Below are positions 52,581-62,583 of a stretch of DNA of 64,000 bases, one piece after another (the first letter of the stretch is position 1; each line of letters starts with the position of its first letter). Under the pieces are notes generated by a model. That model ran no database searches. It saw nothing but the letters and a program-made list of their open reading frames with translations, and was not told the DNA's origin. The DNA is from Rhodocyclaceae bacterium (lineage in GTDB: Bacteria > Pseudomonadota > Gammaproteobacteria > Burkholderiales > Usitatibacteraceae): the NCBI GenBank assembly GCA_020247395.1, contig JADCJC010000054.1, positions 1-64,000 of the forward strand. The letters are read 5' to 3'. The position numbers and the translations under genes were made by a program.

Positions 52581-52650
52581 GCCTAACGTGGCGATGAGCG
52601 GCGCGCCGCGGCTTTATCGCGCAGCGTCCGAGTGGACCGCCGGGTTGGGC
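52581..52650 (-). other. Integron attC recombination site (70 bp)
   Basis: Minus strand GCCCAAC (RYYYAAC) at 52650-52644 and GTTAGGC (GTTRRRY) at 52587-52581 bound a GC-rich imperfectly palindromic segment between two cassette ORFs. Confidence 0.85.
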
Positions 52651-52653
52651 GTA

Positions 52654-52947
52654 CTACTCGCCAATGTGGTGCCACTGATCCTCCGGCAGCTCACGTAAGA
52701 ACAAGCTGACCTCTTCAAGGCAGCCGTGAGAAGCCGCCCACTCAATGTGCTCGCGCAGGCGGAGCATTTTTGACATCGCTGGCTTTTCCCACCATGCGGC
52801 GAGTATGAGTGGAAGAGACGGTTCCCAGCCTGCCCCTCTGCGCTGCTTGTTAGGCAGCATGTCGTAGAGTTGCTGCCACCTCTGCGGCTGAGGGCACACC
52901 CGTTTGTTCTTCTGAATTTCTGCCAATACTTCTTCGAGATTGGTCAT
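52654..52947 (-). CDS. Hypothetical cassette protein
   Basis: 97-aa ORF whose start overlaps the upstream stop (ATGA) and whose stop abuts the attC at 52581-52650. Confidence 0.7.
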   Translation of the reverse strand: MTNLEEVLAEIQKNKRVCPQPQRWQQLYDMLPNKQRRGAGWEPSLPLILAAWWEKPAMSKMLRLREHIEWAASHGCLEEVSLFLRELPEDQWHHIGE

Positions 52948-53333
52948 ATCGGATACTCGCCGCTGCGCTCAGCAGCTTGTGGCGGTGGAACGATGCAGAG
53001 GTCCAAGCGGCTTAGTTTGTCTCCGTGCGTCTTAGCCAGAACAAGCGCGACCAAGTTTGCTTCGTCGTTCTGGGCAAGGATGACGCAAGGCTGACTCTTT
53101 CCATAGGCGGCGACCGTTCCCATTTCGGCGAACACTATGGCGTTTGAGCGGCGAATCGTTTCAAGCTTGGGGATGATGTATTCGAGAAATGCCTGCTTGG
53201 ACTCCAGGGCTTGAAATACTGTTTGCGACTCATTGGCGAAGTTATCCGCAAGAATCGACTCAAGCGGCTCCACTGAGATTGTGTTCATCATCTTTGCGTA
53301 TGCCCGTAAGGCAACGACTTCAGTCAATTCCAT
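52944..53333 (-). CDS. Hypothetical cassette protein (possibly SnoaL/NTF2-like)
   Basis: ATG preceded by AGGAGAA; first ORF after the attI-type junction. The fold assignment is tentative. Confidence 0.65.
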   Translation of the reverse strand: MELTEVVALRAYAKMMNTISVEPLESILADNFANESQTVFQALESKQAFLEYIIPKLETIRRSNAIVFAEMGTVAAYGKSQPCVILAQNDEANLVALVLAKTHGDKLSRLDLCIVPPPQAAERSGEYPI

Positions 53334-53351
53334 GTGCTGTTCTCCTGTGGT

Positions 53352-53358
53352 GCCCAAC
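53352..53358 (-). other. attI/cassette junction core site
   Basis: Minus strand GTTGGGC matches GTTRRRY, located between divergent intI and the first cassette ORF. Confidence 0.65.
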
Positions 53359-53421
53359 TCAATTTAGGGCGCACGACATTCGAGTCTAAAACGCGCTTGC
53401 AATCAAACACGTTCATTCAAC

Positions 53422-53441
53422 TACTGTACATATATACACTA
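53422..53441 (+). promoter_or_regulatory. LexA (SOS) box upstream of intI
   Basis: TACTGTACATATATACACTA matches the E. coli-type consensus TACTGTATATATATACAGTA at 18 of 20 positions; about 30 nt upstream of the intI ATG. Confidence 0.7.
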
Positions 53442-53470
53442 ATAACAAATTCACGATTTCCATCAATGCC

Positions 53471-54496
53471 ATGAACCAGTCCCGTCCAGTATGTGCAACT
53501 TATCGAAGGCATGCTAACACTGACCTTCCAGCCCTGGAACCAACGAAAGTGCTGGATCAACTACGTGAACGAATACGCTATTTGCACTACAGCATCCGTA
53601 CGGAAGAAGCGTACGTCTACTGGGTGCGTTTTTTTACTCGGTGGGCTGGCGTGCGGCATCCGCGCGAGATGGGTGCGGATGAAGTTCGGGCGTTCTTGAC
53701 CTACCTCGCGACCGAGCGCGACATTGCCGTCTCGACGCATCGCATGGCGCTATCCGCAATTTTGTCTCTCTACCAAAAAGTGCTTTGTGTTGACCTGCCA
53801 TAGCTCAATCGCCTCGAGCGCCCCTCAGCACCGAGGTGCCTGCCGGTGGTGTTGACGCAGGCCGAGGTTCAACGCGTATTTTCCCACTTAGCTGGTACAC
53901 ACCTTCTGCTCGCGCGGCTGCTTTATGGTACAGGCATGCGGATCACCGAGGCATTGCAGTAGCGTATGAAGGATATTGATTTCGCCCATCGTGCTATCCT
54001 GATCCGTAAGGGCAAGGGTTTCAAGGATCGCGTCGTCATGCTTCCCCAATCGCTGGAAGCACCTCTGAAGGCACAGCTTGAGAACGCCCGTGCAATCTGG
54101 CCTCAAGATGTGACCACGGACAAGGCCGGGGTCCTCATGCCGTACGCATTAGAGCGATAGTATCCAAAGGCTGGACGAAGTTGGACTTAGTTTTGGGTGT
54201 TCCCTCAAGCAACTCACTCGACCGACCCGCGATCCGGCGTAGTGGGACGGCACCACTTGTTTGACCAAACCTTCCAGCGCGATTTCAAGCGCGCGGTCAC
54301 ACACGCGTCAATCGCAAAGTCCGCCACGCCACATACGATGCGCCACTATTTCGCCACACATTTGGTGCAATCCGGCTGCGACATCCGCAGCGTGCAAGAA
54401 CTTCTCGGCCACGCGGATGTGAAAACCACGATGATCTACACCCACGTGCTCAACGTCGCGGGGCGGGATGTGCTGAGTCCACTCGACCAGCTCTGA
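53471..54496 (+). pseudogene. intI: Integron integrase IntI with four in-frame TAG codons
   Basis: One 342-codon frame: [44 protein letters not shown], the IntI-specific YPKAGRSWTxFWVFPQ region, [30 protein letters not shown] at 53801, 53960, 54158 and 54188; no frameshift. Confidence 0.92.
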
Positions 54497-54661
54497 ACGT
54501 ACTTAGGAAGCCGTTGGAAACCTGGGGTTCTCGACTGACCGCGCATGGCGTGGATTTGGTCGCAGCACTCGCGCATGGACTACTATCTATTTGATTTATT
54601 GTGGAAACTTCCATCTCTTCCCACTGCCGCGACCGCGGCCGAGAGGGATTTCCGTATTCCT

Positions 54662-54686
54662 AAGTATGTACTAGTCAAGCATACTT
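54662..54686. promoter_or_regulatory. Inverted repeat upstream of VapBC, candidate operator
   Basis: AAGTATG - 11 nt - CATACTT, about 60 nt upstream of the antitoxin ATG. Confidence 0.45.
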
Positions 54687-54747
54687 CTTGCGTCAGAACA
54701 GCTCCGGGCGCATACTCTTTATCCTTCCCTCAACCTTAAGAGCGCTC

Positions 54748-54993
54748 ATGGATGCCACCGTTGCCGAACGCGGCCAAATTACTCTGCCTAAGGAAGTGCG
54801 CGACGCGCTAGGCTTGGTCAAAGGCACCAAACTGACCATCGAGGTCGATCACGGAAAGGTGATCTTGCGGAAAAACCCGAGGGAAGCGATCAATCGGGTT
54901 CGCGGCAAATTCAGCTTGCCCGATGGAATGACCACCGACGATGTCATGCGCGAATTACGCGGTCGTGCGCCGAGCGATCCGATTGAGCCATAG
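54748..54993 (+). CDS. vapB: AbrB/MazE/SpoVT-type antitoxin (VapB)
   Basis: MDATVAERGQITLPKEVRDALGLVKGTKLTIEVDHGKVILRK; next to a PIN toxin. Confidence 0.85.
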   Translation: MDATVAERGQITLPKEVRDALGLVKGTKLTIEVDHGKVILRKNPREAINRVRGKFSLPDGMTTDDVMRELRGRAPSDPIEP

Positions 54994-55007
54994 CGAGACC
55001 TGAGACG

Positions 55008-55415
55008 ATGATCGCACTCGACTCTTCGGTACTCATTGATGTCCTCACCAGCGATCCTGTCTTCGGTGACACCTCTGCCGCAAAGCTGGAAAGCGCGATG
55101 GAGCGCGATGATGTCGTCATTTGCGATGTCGCTCTTGCAGAAGTTGCAGCACGGGTGAATCCCGTTGATGAGCTCATGGACAGCCTCGCGGACATGGGGG
55201 TGAATTTCTCACCCGTCAGTGAGCAAGCGGCGATCCGCGCAGGCATCATGCAGCGACGCTTCCGCGAGCGTGGTGGCAAGCCGACAGAGCGCGTCATCGC
55301 CGACTTTTTGGTGGGCGCACACGCACTACTTCATTGCAACGCACTGATCACCCGCGACGCTGGTTTTCACCGCGATTACTTCAAAGGCCTCAAAATCATC
55401 AATCCCGCCGCCTGA
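55008..55415 (+). CDS. vapC: PIN domain toxin (VapC)
   Basis: MIALDSSVLIDVLT...CDVALAEVAA...VIADFLVGAHALLHCNALITRD. Confidence 0.88.
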   Translation: MIALDSSVLIDVLTSDPVFGDTSAAKLESAMERDDVVICDVALAEVAARVNPVDELMDSLADMGVNFSPVSEQAAIRAGIMQRRFRERGGKPTERVIADFLVGAHALLHCNALITRDAGFHRDYFKGLKIINPAA

Positions 55416-55452
55416 GCGCTGACTCAGGTTCTTTCTCCTGCAAGGAACATCC

Positions 55453-58158
55453 ATGCCACACAACACCCACAATACCCTGCAATCATTCACCCTAGCCAGC
55501 GGCAAGACCGGTCAGTACTACTCGCTACCCGAACTAGCGAAGACCTACCCGAATGTCGCCAAGCTACCGATCTCAATTCGGATCGTGCTGGAGGCAGTGT
55601 TACGCAATGTCGATGGCAAGAAGGTCACTGAAGAACATGTCAAACAGCTCGCCAACTGGCAGCCAAACGATCCCCGTACCAACGAGATCCCGTTCATCGT
55701 CGCCCGCGTGGTGCTGCAAGACTTCACCGGCATTCCGTTGCTGGCGGACCTGGCCGCGATGCGCGGCGTGGTGAACAAACTTGGCAAGAATCCGAAAGTC
55801 ATCGAGCCGTTAGTGCCGGTTGATTTGGTGGTTGACCACTCGGTACAGATCGATCACTACGGCAACAAAGACGCGCTCGATCTCAACATGAAACTAGAGT
55901 TTCAGCGCAACGTCGAGCGCTACCAATTCATGAAATGGGGTATGCAGGCGTTTGATACGTTCAAGGTCGTGCCACCGGGCATTGGTATCGTGCACCAAGT
56001 GAATTTGGAGTACTTGGCGCGTGGGGTACACAACAAGGACGGTGTGTATTACCCAGACACCTTGGTCGGCACCGATTCCCACACCACCATGATCAACGGT
56101 ATCGGCGTAGTCGGCTGGGGCGTGGGGGGTATCGAAGCCGAAGCCGGTATGTTGGGACAGCCGGTGTATTTCTTGACGCCAGATGTGGTCGGCGTAAATC
56201 TGACCGGCAAGTTGCGCGAGGGTGTGACCGCAACCGACTTGGTATTGACCGTCACCGAGATGCTGCGTAAAGCCAAAGTCGTCGGCAAGTTTGTGGAGTT
56301 CTTCGGCGAAGGCACGGCCTCGCTCGCGCTGCCAGACCGCGCGACGATCGCCAACATGGCCCCTGAGTACGGTGCCACGATGGGCTTCTTCCCGGTTGAC
56401 GACACCACCGTCGATTATTTGAAATCGACCGGCCGCACCGCAGAAGAAATTGACGCCTTCACAACCTACTTCAAAGCGCAAGGCCTGTATGGCGTACCAA
56501 TGGCCGGAGACTGCAACTACTCAACATCCCTAGCACTCGACCTCGACTCGGTGCGCGCTTCACTCGCGGGGCCGAAGCGTCCGCAAGACAGAATTGAGTT
56601 GGGCAATATGAAGTCGCAGTTCACCACTCTGTTTTCCAAGCCGCCGACAGAAAACGGTTTCGCCAAATCGGCGGAAGACCTCAACAAACGATTCGCCACC
56701 AAAGACGGTATTGAAATTGGTTCGGGCGATGTCTTGATCGCCGCCATCACCAGCTGCACCAATACCTCCAACCCGGGGGTTTTGTTGGCAGCCGGCTTGC
56801 TCGCTAAGAAAGCCGTGGAAAGAGGCCTGACGGCCAAGCCGCATGTCAAGACCTCGCTTGCGCCGGGCTCGCGCGTGGTCACCGACTACCTGACCAAAGC
56901 GGGATTGCTGCCGTACCTAGAAAAGCTCGGCTTCTTCTTGGCCGGTTACGGTTGCACCACGTGTATCGGCAATGCGGGCGATCTTACCCCGGCATTTAAT
57001 GAAGCGATTACCAGCAATGACGTGGTCGCCGCTGCCGTACTGTCCGGTAACCGCAACTTCGAAGCACGTATTCATCCAAACATCCGCGCCAACTTCCTCG
57101 CCTCGCCGCCATTGGTGGTTGCCTACGCCATCGCCGGCACCGTACTGAAAGATCTCGAAACCGAACCACTCGGCATGGGAACAAACGGCCCCGTGTTCTT
57201 GAAGGATGTTTGGCCGACCTCGCATGAAGTTGCCGCTGTGATGGGCTTCGCCAAAGACCCGGCGACCTTCCAACGTCTGTATTCGAATCTCGGCGCGGAT
57301 AATCCGCTGTGGCAGAACATCAAAGGTGTGACCGGCCAGGTTTATGATTGGCCGAGCTCAACCTATATCGCCGAGCCGCCATTTTTCGGTGCGAACTTCG
57401 GTATGCATGCCGGCACGGCAAAGGATGTAACCGGCGCACGCGCGCTCGGCATCTTTGGCGATTCCGTCACCACCGATCATATTTCTCCCGCAGGCTCGTT
57501 CAAAGAAACCACACCTGCCGGCAAATATTTAGTTGGCCATAACGTGATGAAGGCGGACTTCAACAGTTATGGTGCACGTCGCGGCAACCATGAAGTAATG
57601 ATGCGCGGCACCTTTGCCAACGTGCGCATCAAGAACCTGATGCTGCCGGCAAAGGCAGATGGCACCCGCGTGGAAGGCGGCTATACGCTGTTCCAACCCT
57701 CGGGCGAACAAATGGCGATCTACGATGCGGCGATGGCCTACATTGCCGCCGACACCCCGACGATGATCTTTGGTGGCGAAGAATACGGCACGGGCTCTTC
57801 GCGCGATTGGGCGGCCAAAGGTACACAGTTGCTTGGCGTAAAAGCTGTCGTTGCCAAGAGCTTTGAGCGCATCCATCGCTCCAACTTGGTCGGTATGGGT
57901 GTGTTGCCGTTGCAATTCAAGCACGGCGAATCGGCCGAGTCGCTGGGTTTGAAAGGTGACGAAACATTTGCCATCACTGGAATCGCCGCTGGTATCAAGC
58001 CGCAGATGGATGTCACACTCACCATCACGCGCAAGGATGGTTCAACCCATTCGACCGCCCTGCTGTTGCGTATCGACACACCGATCGAAGTGGATTACTA
58101 CCTACACGGCGGAATCTTGCCGTATGTGTTGCGTGAGTTGATCAACAAAGCCGCGTAG
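55453..58158 (+). CDS. acnA: Aconitate hydratase AcnA
   Basis: 901 aa; [79 protein letters not shown]. Confidence 0.96.
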   Translation: MPHNTHNTLQSFTLASGKTGQYYSLPELAKTYPNVAKLPISIRIVLEAVLRNVDGKKVTEEHVKQLANWQPNDPRTNEIPFIVARVVLQDFTGIPLLADLAAMRGVVNKLGKNPKVIEPLVPVDLVVDHSVQIDHYGNKDALDLNMKLEFQRNVERYQFMKWGMQAFDTFKVVPPGIGIVHQVNLEYLARGVHNKDGVYYPDTLVGTDSHTTMINGIGVVGWGVGGIEAEAGMLGQPVYFLTPDVVGVNLTGKLREGVTATDLVLTVTEMLRKAKVVGKFVEFFGEGTASLALPDRATIANMAPEYGATMGFFPVDDTTVDYLKSTGRTAEEIDAFTTYFKAQGLYGVPMAGDCNYSTSLALDLDSVRASLAGPKRPQDRIELGNMKSQFTTLFSKPPTENGFAKSAEDLNKRFATKDGIEIGSGDVLIAAITSCTNTSNPGVLLAAGLLAKKAVERGLTAKPHVKTSLAPGSRVVTDYLTKAGLLPYLEKLGFFLAGYGCTTCIGNAGDLTPAFNEAITSNDVVAAAVLSGNRNFEARIHPNIRANFLASPPLVVAYAIAGTVLKDLETEPLGMGTNGPVFLKDVWPTSHEVAAVMGFAKDPATFQRLYSNLGADNPLWQNIKGVTGQVYDWPSSTYIAEPPFFGANFGMHAGTAKDVTGARALGIFGDSVTTDHISPAGSFKETTPAGKYLVGHNVMKADFNSYGARRGNHEVMMRGTFANVRIKNLMLPAKADGTRVEGGYTLFQPSGEQMAIYDAAMAYIAADTPTMIFGGEEYGTGSSRDWAAKGTQLLGVKAVVAKSFERIHRSNLVGMGVLPLQFKHGESAESLGLKGDETFAITGIAAGIKPQMDVTLTITRKDGSTHSTALLLRIDTPIEVDYYLHGGILPYVLRELINKAA

Positions 58159-58200
58159 TATTTTGTGGTGCCCGTTAACATTACCGACGAGAAGAAAAGA

Positions 58201-58229
58201 ACGAGGTGCAATGCACCTCGTTTTTGTTT
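58201..58229 (+). terminator. Rho-independent terminator after acnA
   Basis: ACGAGGTGCAATGCACCTCGT hairpin followed by a T-rich run (TTTTGTTT). Confidence 0.8.
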
Positions 58230-58251
58230 GCGCTCCTTAACGAAAGACCAT

Positions 58252-60072
58252 ATGGCTGCCCCGCTCACGCACCACCGTTCCGCCCTCCGCAGCGCCGCTT
58301 GTGCTGCGGCTATTGCAGGTTGTTTTGGTTTTACTTCCGCATCGGCCCAAACTATCAGCGCTTCATCAACACCATCCTCAGCGCTCGCCGCGCTGGGTGA
58401 AAAATATGTCGACGCCACTTACGCGCTAAACCCGCTCGCCGCGACTTCGGCCGGTGATGCCCGCTTCCATGACAAGTTTGTCAACGACCTCACGCCCGCC
58501 GCGCGTGAACGTGACCGCAAGTTGCAAGCCGAAACGTTGGCAGTGCTGAAGTCCATCGACGTGGCTGCACTTTCTGCCGACGAACAGCTCACCCACGCAG
58601 TGATGATGTATCGGGCGCAGTTGCGCCTCGACGCCTTGGCACTGGATTTTCACCTGACACCCATCAACCATTTTTTCTCGCTGCCACTGTCGCTGGTGTC
58701 CCTTGCGCGAGCCGAAGGTGCACAGCCGTTCAAAACCGTGGCTGACTACGACGCCTTTCTAACACGCCTCGATGGATTTCCGGGCTGGGTGGATTCTGCC
58801 ATCGCCAACATGCGGGAAGGTATGCACAAAGATGTGGTGCAGCCGAAAGTAGTGATGAATCGCGTGCTGCCCCAACTCAAAATGCTGATGGTGAGTGACG
58901 CCACACAAAGCAGCTTTTACGTTCCCATCGAAAAAATGCCCGCGAGTTTCTCTGAGGCACAGCGTGCAAGACTAACAGTCGCGTACCGCACCATCATCAG
59001 CGACAAACTCGTGCCCGCGATCACCAAGCTGCACACATTCATTGCACAAGAGTACCTGCCGAAATGTCGCGATACGGTCGGCCTCGCGGGAACGCCGAAT
59101 GGTGAAGCGACGTATGCGTTTCGCGTACGCGAAGCCACCACCACACCGTTGCCACCTGCAGAGATTCATCAAATCGGCCTGCGTGAAGTCGCACGTATCC
59201 GCAATGAGATGGACACCGTCCGCAAGCGTGTCGGCTTCAATGGCGATGTGCAAGCCTTCATCGAATCAATTCCAAAGAATCCGGCGCTGATGCCATTCAA
59301 CACCGAACAGGAGGTAATCGAAGCCTTCCGCAAGATTCAGCGTCGTGTTGATCCGCTCATCGACAAGCTGTTTGTACGTCGCCCTAGCGCGTTACTCGAA
59401 ATTCGCCCTGAACCCGAAATTACCAAAGCCACCGCTGCAGCCAGTTACCGCGCTGGCGCACGTGACGGCTCGCGACCGGGGGTGTTCTTTGCCCCGATTC
59501 CGCTGCCGACGAAGTACCTCAATACGCGTATGACGGCACTGTATATGCACGAAGGTATTCCCGGCCATCATTTTGAGGTCTCGCTGGCGCAAGAGTCCGA
59601 TCTCCCCCGGATTCGGCGCAGCAGCCGATTCACCGCTTACAGCGAAGGCTGGGCGCTTTACGCGGAGAGCCTCGGCGTCGAGCTTGGCGTGTATGACGAC
59701 CCCTACCAAGACATGGGTCGGCTCATCAGCGAAATGCATCGCGCGATTCGCTTAGTCGTCGATACCGGCATGCACCTGAAAGGCTGGACGCGTGAGCAAG
59801 CGATTCAGTTCTCGCTCCAAAACGGTGGTCGCGCCGAGTCAGAACAAGTGCAAGAGGTAGAACGTTACATCGCGATTCCCGGCCAAGCACTGGCTTACAA
59901 AATCGGCGAATTAAAGATCATGGAACTACGCCGCTACGGCGAACAAACCCTGGGACCGAATTTCAGTCTTGCCGCATTTCATAACGAGCTGCTCAAGGAC
60001 GGCAACCTGCCGCTCGCGGTTTTGGAAGCAAAGATGCGGCGTTGGGTTAATGCGCAGGCCACACGCCAGTAG
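58252..60072 (+). CDS. DUF885 domain-containing secreted protein (putative metallopeptidase)
   Basis: Signal peptide; ALYMHEGIPGHHFEVSLAQE zinc-site-like motif; AYSEGWALYAE. Confidence 0.88.
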   Translation: MAAPLTHHRSALRSAACAAAIAGCFGFTSASAQTISASSTPSSALAALGEKYVDATYALNPLAATSAGDARFHDKFVNDLTPAARERDRKLQAETLAVLKSIDVAALSADEQLTHAVMMYRAQLRLDALALDFHLTPINHFFSLPLSLVSLARAEGAQPFKTVADYDAFLTRLDGFPGWVDSAIANMREGMHKDVVQPKVVMNRVLPQLKMLMVSDATQSSFYVPIEKMPASFSEAQRARLTVAYRTIISDKLVPAITKLHTFIAQEYLPKCRDTVGLAGTPNGEATYAFRVREATTTPLPPAEIHQIGLREVARIRNEMDTVRKRVGFNGDVQAFIESIPKNPALMPFNTEQEVIEAFRKIQRRVDPLIDKLFVRRPSALLEIRPEPEITKATAAASYRAGARDGSRPGVFFAPIPLPTKYLNTRMTALYMHEGIPGHHFEVSLAQESDLPRIRRSSRFTAYSEGWALYAESLGVELGVYDDPYQDMGRLISEMHRAIRLVVDTGMHLKGWTREQAIQFSLQNGGRAESEQVQEVERYIAIPGQALAYKIGELKIMELRRYGEQTLGPNFSLAAFHNELLKDGNLPLAVLEAKMRRWVNAQATRQ

Positions 60073-60198
60073 CCTCAAACAGTGCATCATCAAATGAGAA
60101 CTTCCAAACTCTTTCGTCCCGGCCTGCGCCGGGGAAACACTCAATTATTTACTGCATCCGCTCTCGTTATCGAACCCCTATCTTCAACTGAGCGCCTC

Positions 60199-62271
60199 AT
60201 GAATAAACTCCGCGCTGCGGTGACAGCCGCCTGCCTCCTTTTATCACTAATTGCCCATGCCGCCGTCGAGCGAGTTGAAATCAAAGAACGTGTGCCCTTC
60301 GCCGAAGGCAAGTCGTTTGGCGACGCGGGTGCCTACGAAAAAATTCGCGGTGTGGCGCACTTCGCGCTCGACCCCAAACATCCAGCGAACAAACCAATCG
60401 TCGATCTGAAATACGCACCACGCGATGCGAAAGGCCGCGTCACGTTTAGCAGCGAGTTCGTCATGCTGCGCCCAACCTCCGGCAAATCCGCGACGCTGCT
60501 CTACGACGTCAACAATCGCGGCGGCATCGCCATCCTCGGCCAGGTCAATGGCAAGAGCCCGACCAACAACGACCCGACCACGGTTGCGGATGCCGGCGAT
60601 GGATTCTTGATGCGTCACGGCTTCACCCTGCTCTTCTCGGCATGGACGTGGGACGTGGCACCACAAGCGCCCGCCAACCGTGCGCTGGTGTTCACGCCGC
60701 CGGTCGCCAAAGGCACCAAAGGCACCAATGGCAGGCCCGGCAAACCCATCACCGGCAAGGTCTACAATGAAGTCATCGTCGATGCGCCAACCGACATCGC
60801 CACATACGCCGGCATGCGCGGCCTGACCTACGAGCCCGCCACACCCAACGACCCGAAAGCAGTGATGACTGTACGCGACAAACCCGACGGCAAGCGCACC
60901 GTGGTGGCGCGTGCGAATTGGGAGTTTGTTGCCCCAGAACGTGAAGGCGGACCGGGTCGCGTCAAGCTCAACGGTGGATTCAAACCCGGCACCATTTACG
61001 AACTCACCTACGTCACCAAAGACCCTCGTGTGACCGCAGCAGGACTCGCCGGCATTCGCGATCTCCTCGCGTATTTCCGTGACACACCGTTCGAAGGCGC
61101 CAGCATCCCGAACCACGTGTTGATCTTCGGCATCAGCCAATCCGGCCGTTTGATCGGCCGCATGATGCACGACGGATTGAACGTCGATGAAACCGGCAAG
61201 CTCGCCTTTGATGGCGCGTATATGCAAGTGCCGGGTGCCGGTGGCTCAGCAGGATTCAACAGCCGCTTTGTGCAGCCCACCCGCCACCCGTCGCTGCTGC
61301 AAGAGCACGACTACCCTGCCGATAGTTTTCCATTTACGTCCACACCGACGCGCGATCCGGTGACCGGCAAAGTCGCATCGACCATGGACCGCGCAAAAGA
61401 CGCCAATGGTCACTTGCCGAAGTTGGTGATCGCCAATACCTCCGCAGAGTTTTGGAATCGCGGCGCATCACTCATCGCCACCACACCTGACGGCATTAAG
61501 GACGTCGCACCCGCCGACAACGTTCGTATCTACGGATTCATGGGGGCACAGCACTATGTTGGTCGCTCCAAGACCCGCGCGCCAAACGTGAACTGCGTAT
61601 CAACCACCGACCACTATCTGCCGATGCGCGCCCTCATCCTGGCACTCGATAGCTGGGTGCGTGGCGTCACACCGCCACCGAGCGCCTACCCGAGGCTTGC
61701 CGACGGCTCGCTAGTCACGGTTGATCAATACCGCGCGGCGTTCCCGACCGGGCTTGGCATCACGCCACCCACATTGAACCTGCGTGAGCCGCGTCTGAAT
61801 TTCGGCAAACGTTTTGCCAGCGAGGGCATTGCCGACCTCGTGCCGCCGATCAAGGGCAAAGCATACGAGACCCGCGTGCCGGCACCGGACGCGGATGGCA
61901 ACGACCGCGGTGGTGTGCGCATGGTCGAGCTGCGCGTGCCGCTTGGCACCCACACGGGTTGGAATCAACGCGCACCGGAGACGGGATTTGGTTGGGCCAC
62001 CGCGCGCTTTGACGGCAGCTTTGTGCCGTTCGCCCGCACACAAGCAGAACGCATCGCTGCCGGCGATCCGCGCTTGAGTCTCGCTGAGCGCTATCCGACG
62101 CGCGAGGACTTTATGGCGAAGGTAAAGGCGGCGGCCGCTGAGCAAGTCGCGGCGAGGTTATTGCTAGCGGAGGACGTGGCGCGGAACGTGAATAAGCACG
62201 TGGGGTTATATGACCGCATCATGAAGCGCGAGCCGGGCGACCAAAGCTGTACGTATTTGTTTGCGGAATAG
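60199..62271 (+). CDS. Alpha/beta hydrolase domain-containing secreted protein
   Basis: Signal peptide; VERVEIKERVPFAEGKSFGDAGAYEKIRGVAHFALDP; GISQSGRLIGRMMHDGLN. Confidence 0.8.
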   Translation: MNKLRAAVTAACLLLSLIAHAAVERVEIKERVPFAEGKSFGDAGAYEKIRGVAHFALDPKHPANKPIVDLKYAPRDAKGRVTFSSEFVMLRPTSGKSATLLYDVNNRGGIAILGQVNGKSPTNNDPTTVADAGDGFLMRHGFTLLFSAWTWDVAPQAPANRALVFTPPVAKGTKGTNGRPGKPITGKVYNEVIVDAPTDIATYAGMRGLTYEPATPNDPKAVMTVRDKPDGKRTVVARANWEFVAPEREGGPGRVKLNGGFKPGTIYELTYVTKDPRVTAAGLAGIRDLLAYFRDTPFEGASIPNHVLIFGISQSGRLIGRMMHDGLNVDETGKLAFDGAYMQVPGAGGSAGFNSRFVQPTRHPSLLQEHDYPADSFPFTSTPTRDPVTGKVASTMDRAKDANGHLPKLVIANTSAEFWNRGASLIATTPDGIKDVAPADNVRIYGFMGAQHYVGRSKTRAPNVNCVSTTDHYLPMRALILALDSWVRGVTPPPSAYPRLADGSLVTVDQYRAAFPTGLGITPPTLNLREPRLNFGKRFASEGIADLVPPIKGKAYETRVPAPDADGNDRGGVRMVELRVPLGTHTGWNQRAPETGFGWATARFDGSFVPFARTQAERIAAGDPRLSLAERYPTREDFMAKVKAAAAEQVAARLLLAEDVARNVNKHVGLYDRIMKREPGDQSCTYLFAE

Positions 62272-62315
62272 TAGAGGCATGCGGCGTGGCTCATTGCCAA
62301 TCAATCTTGTCTTAT

Positions 62316-62331
62316 ATACAGAAATCTGTAT
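62316..62331. promoter_or_regulatory. Palindrome upstream of second VapBC, candidate operator
   Basis: ATACAGA-AA-TCTGTAT, 10 nt upstream of the antitoxin ATG. Confidence 0.5.
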
Positions 62332-62340
62332 GATGACGTC

Positions 62341-62583
62341 ATGAAAACAACCCTTGATATCAACGACCGCCTGCTTGCCGAGGCCAAAGTCGCAGCGGCG
62401 CAGCAGCGAACCAGCTTAACACGCTTGATTGAGGAAGGTCTGGCGTTGCGTCTGCGCGGCGCGCCGTGCCCCGCAGTTCGCAACCCGCGCATTGCCGTTT
62501 ACAAAGGTAGAGGCGGATTGGTTGCCGGCGTGAACGCTATTAGCAACAAAGCGTTGCGAGACGCCGCTGACGATGACGCCTGA
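62341..62583 (+). CDS. VapB-type ribbon-helix-helix antitoxin
   Basis: MKTTLDINDRLLAEAKVAAAQQRTSLTRLIEEGLALRL; overlaps the PIN toxin start. Confidence 0.82.
   Translation: MKTTLDINDRLLAEAKVAAAQQRTSLTRLIEEGLALRLRGAPCPAVRNPRIAVYKGRGGLVAGVNAISNKALRDAADDDA

Noticed and set aside
53471-54496. Genome-wide TAG recoding as explanation for the intI ambers
   Set aside because: TAG is used as the normal terminal stop of other genes in the window (e.g. the FIST gene at 8450 and gene ends near 62271), so wholesale reassignment is not supported.
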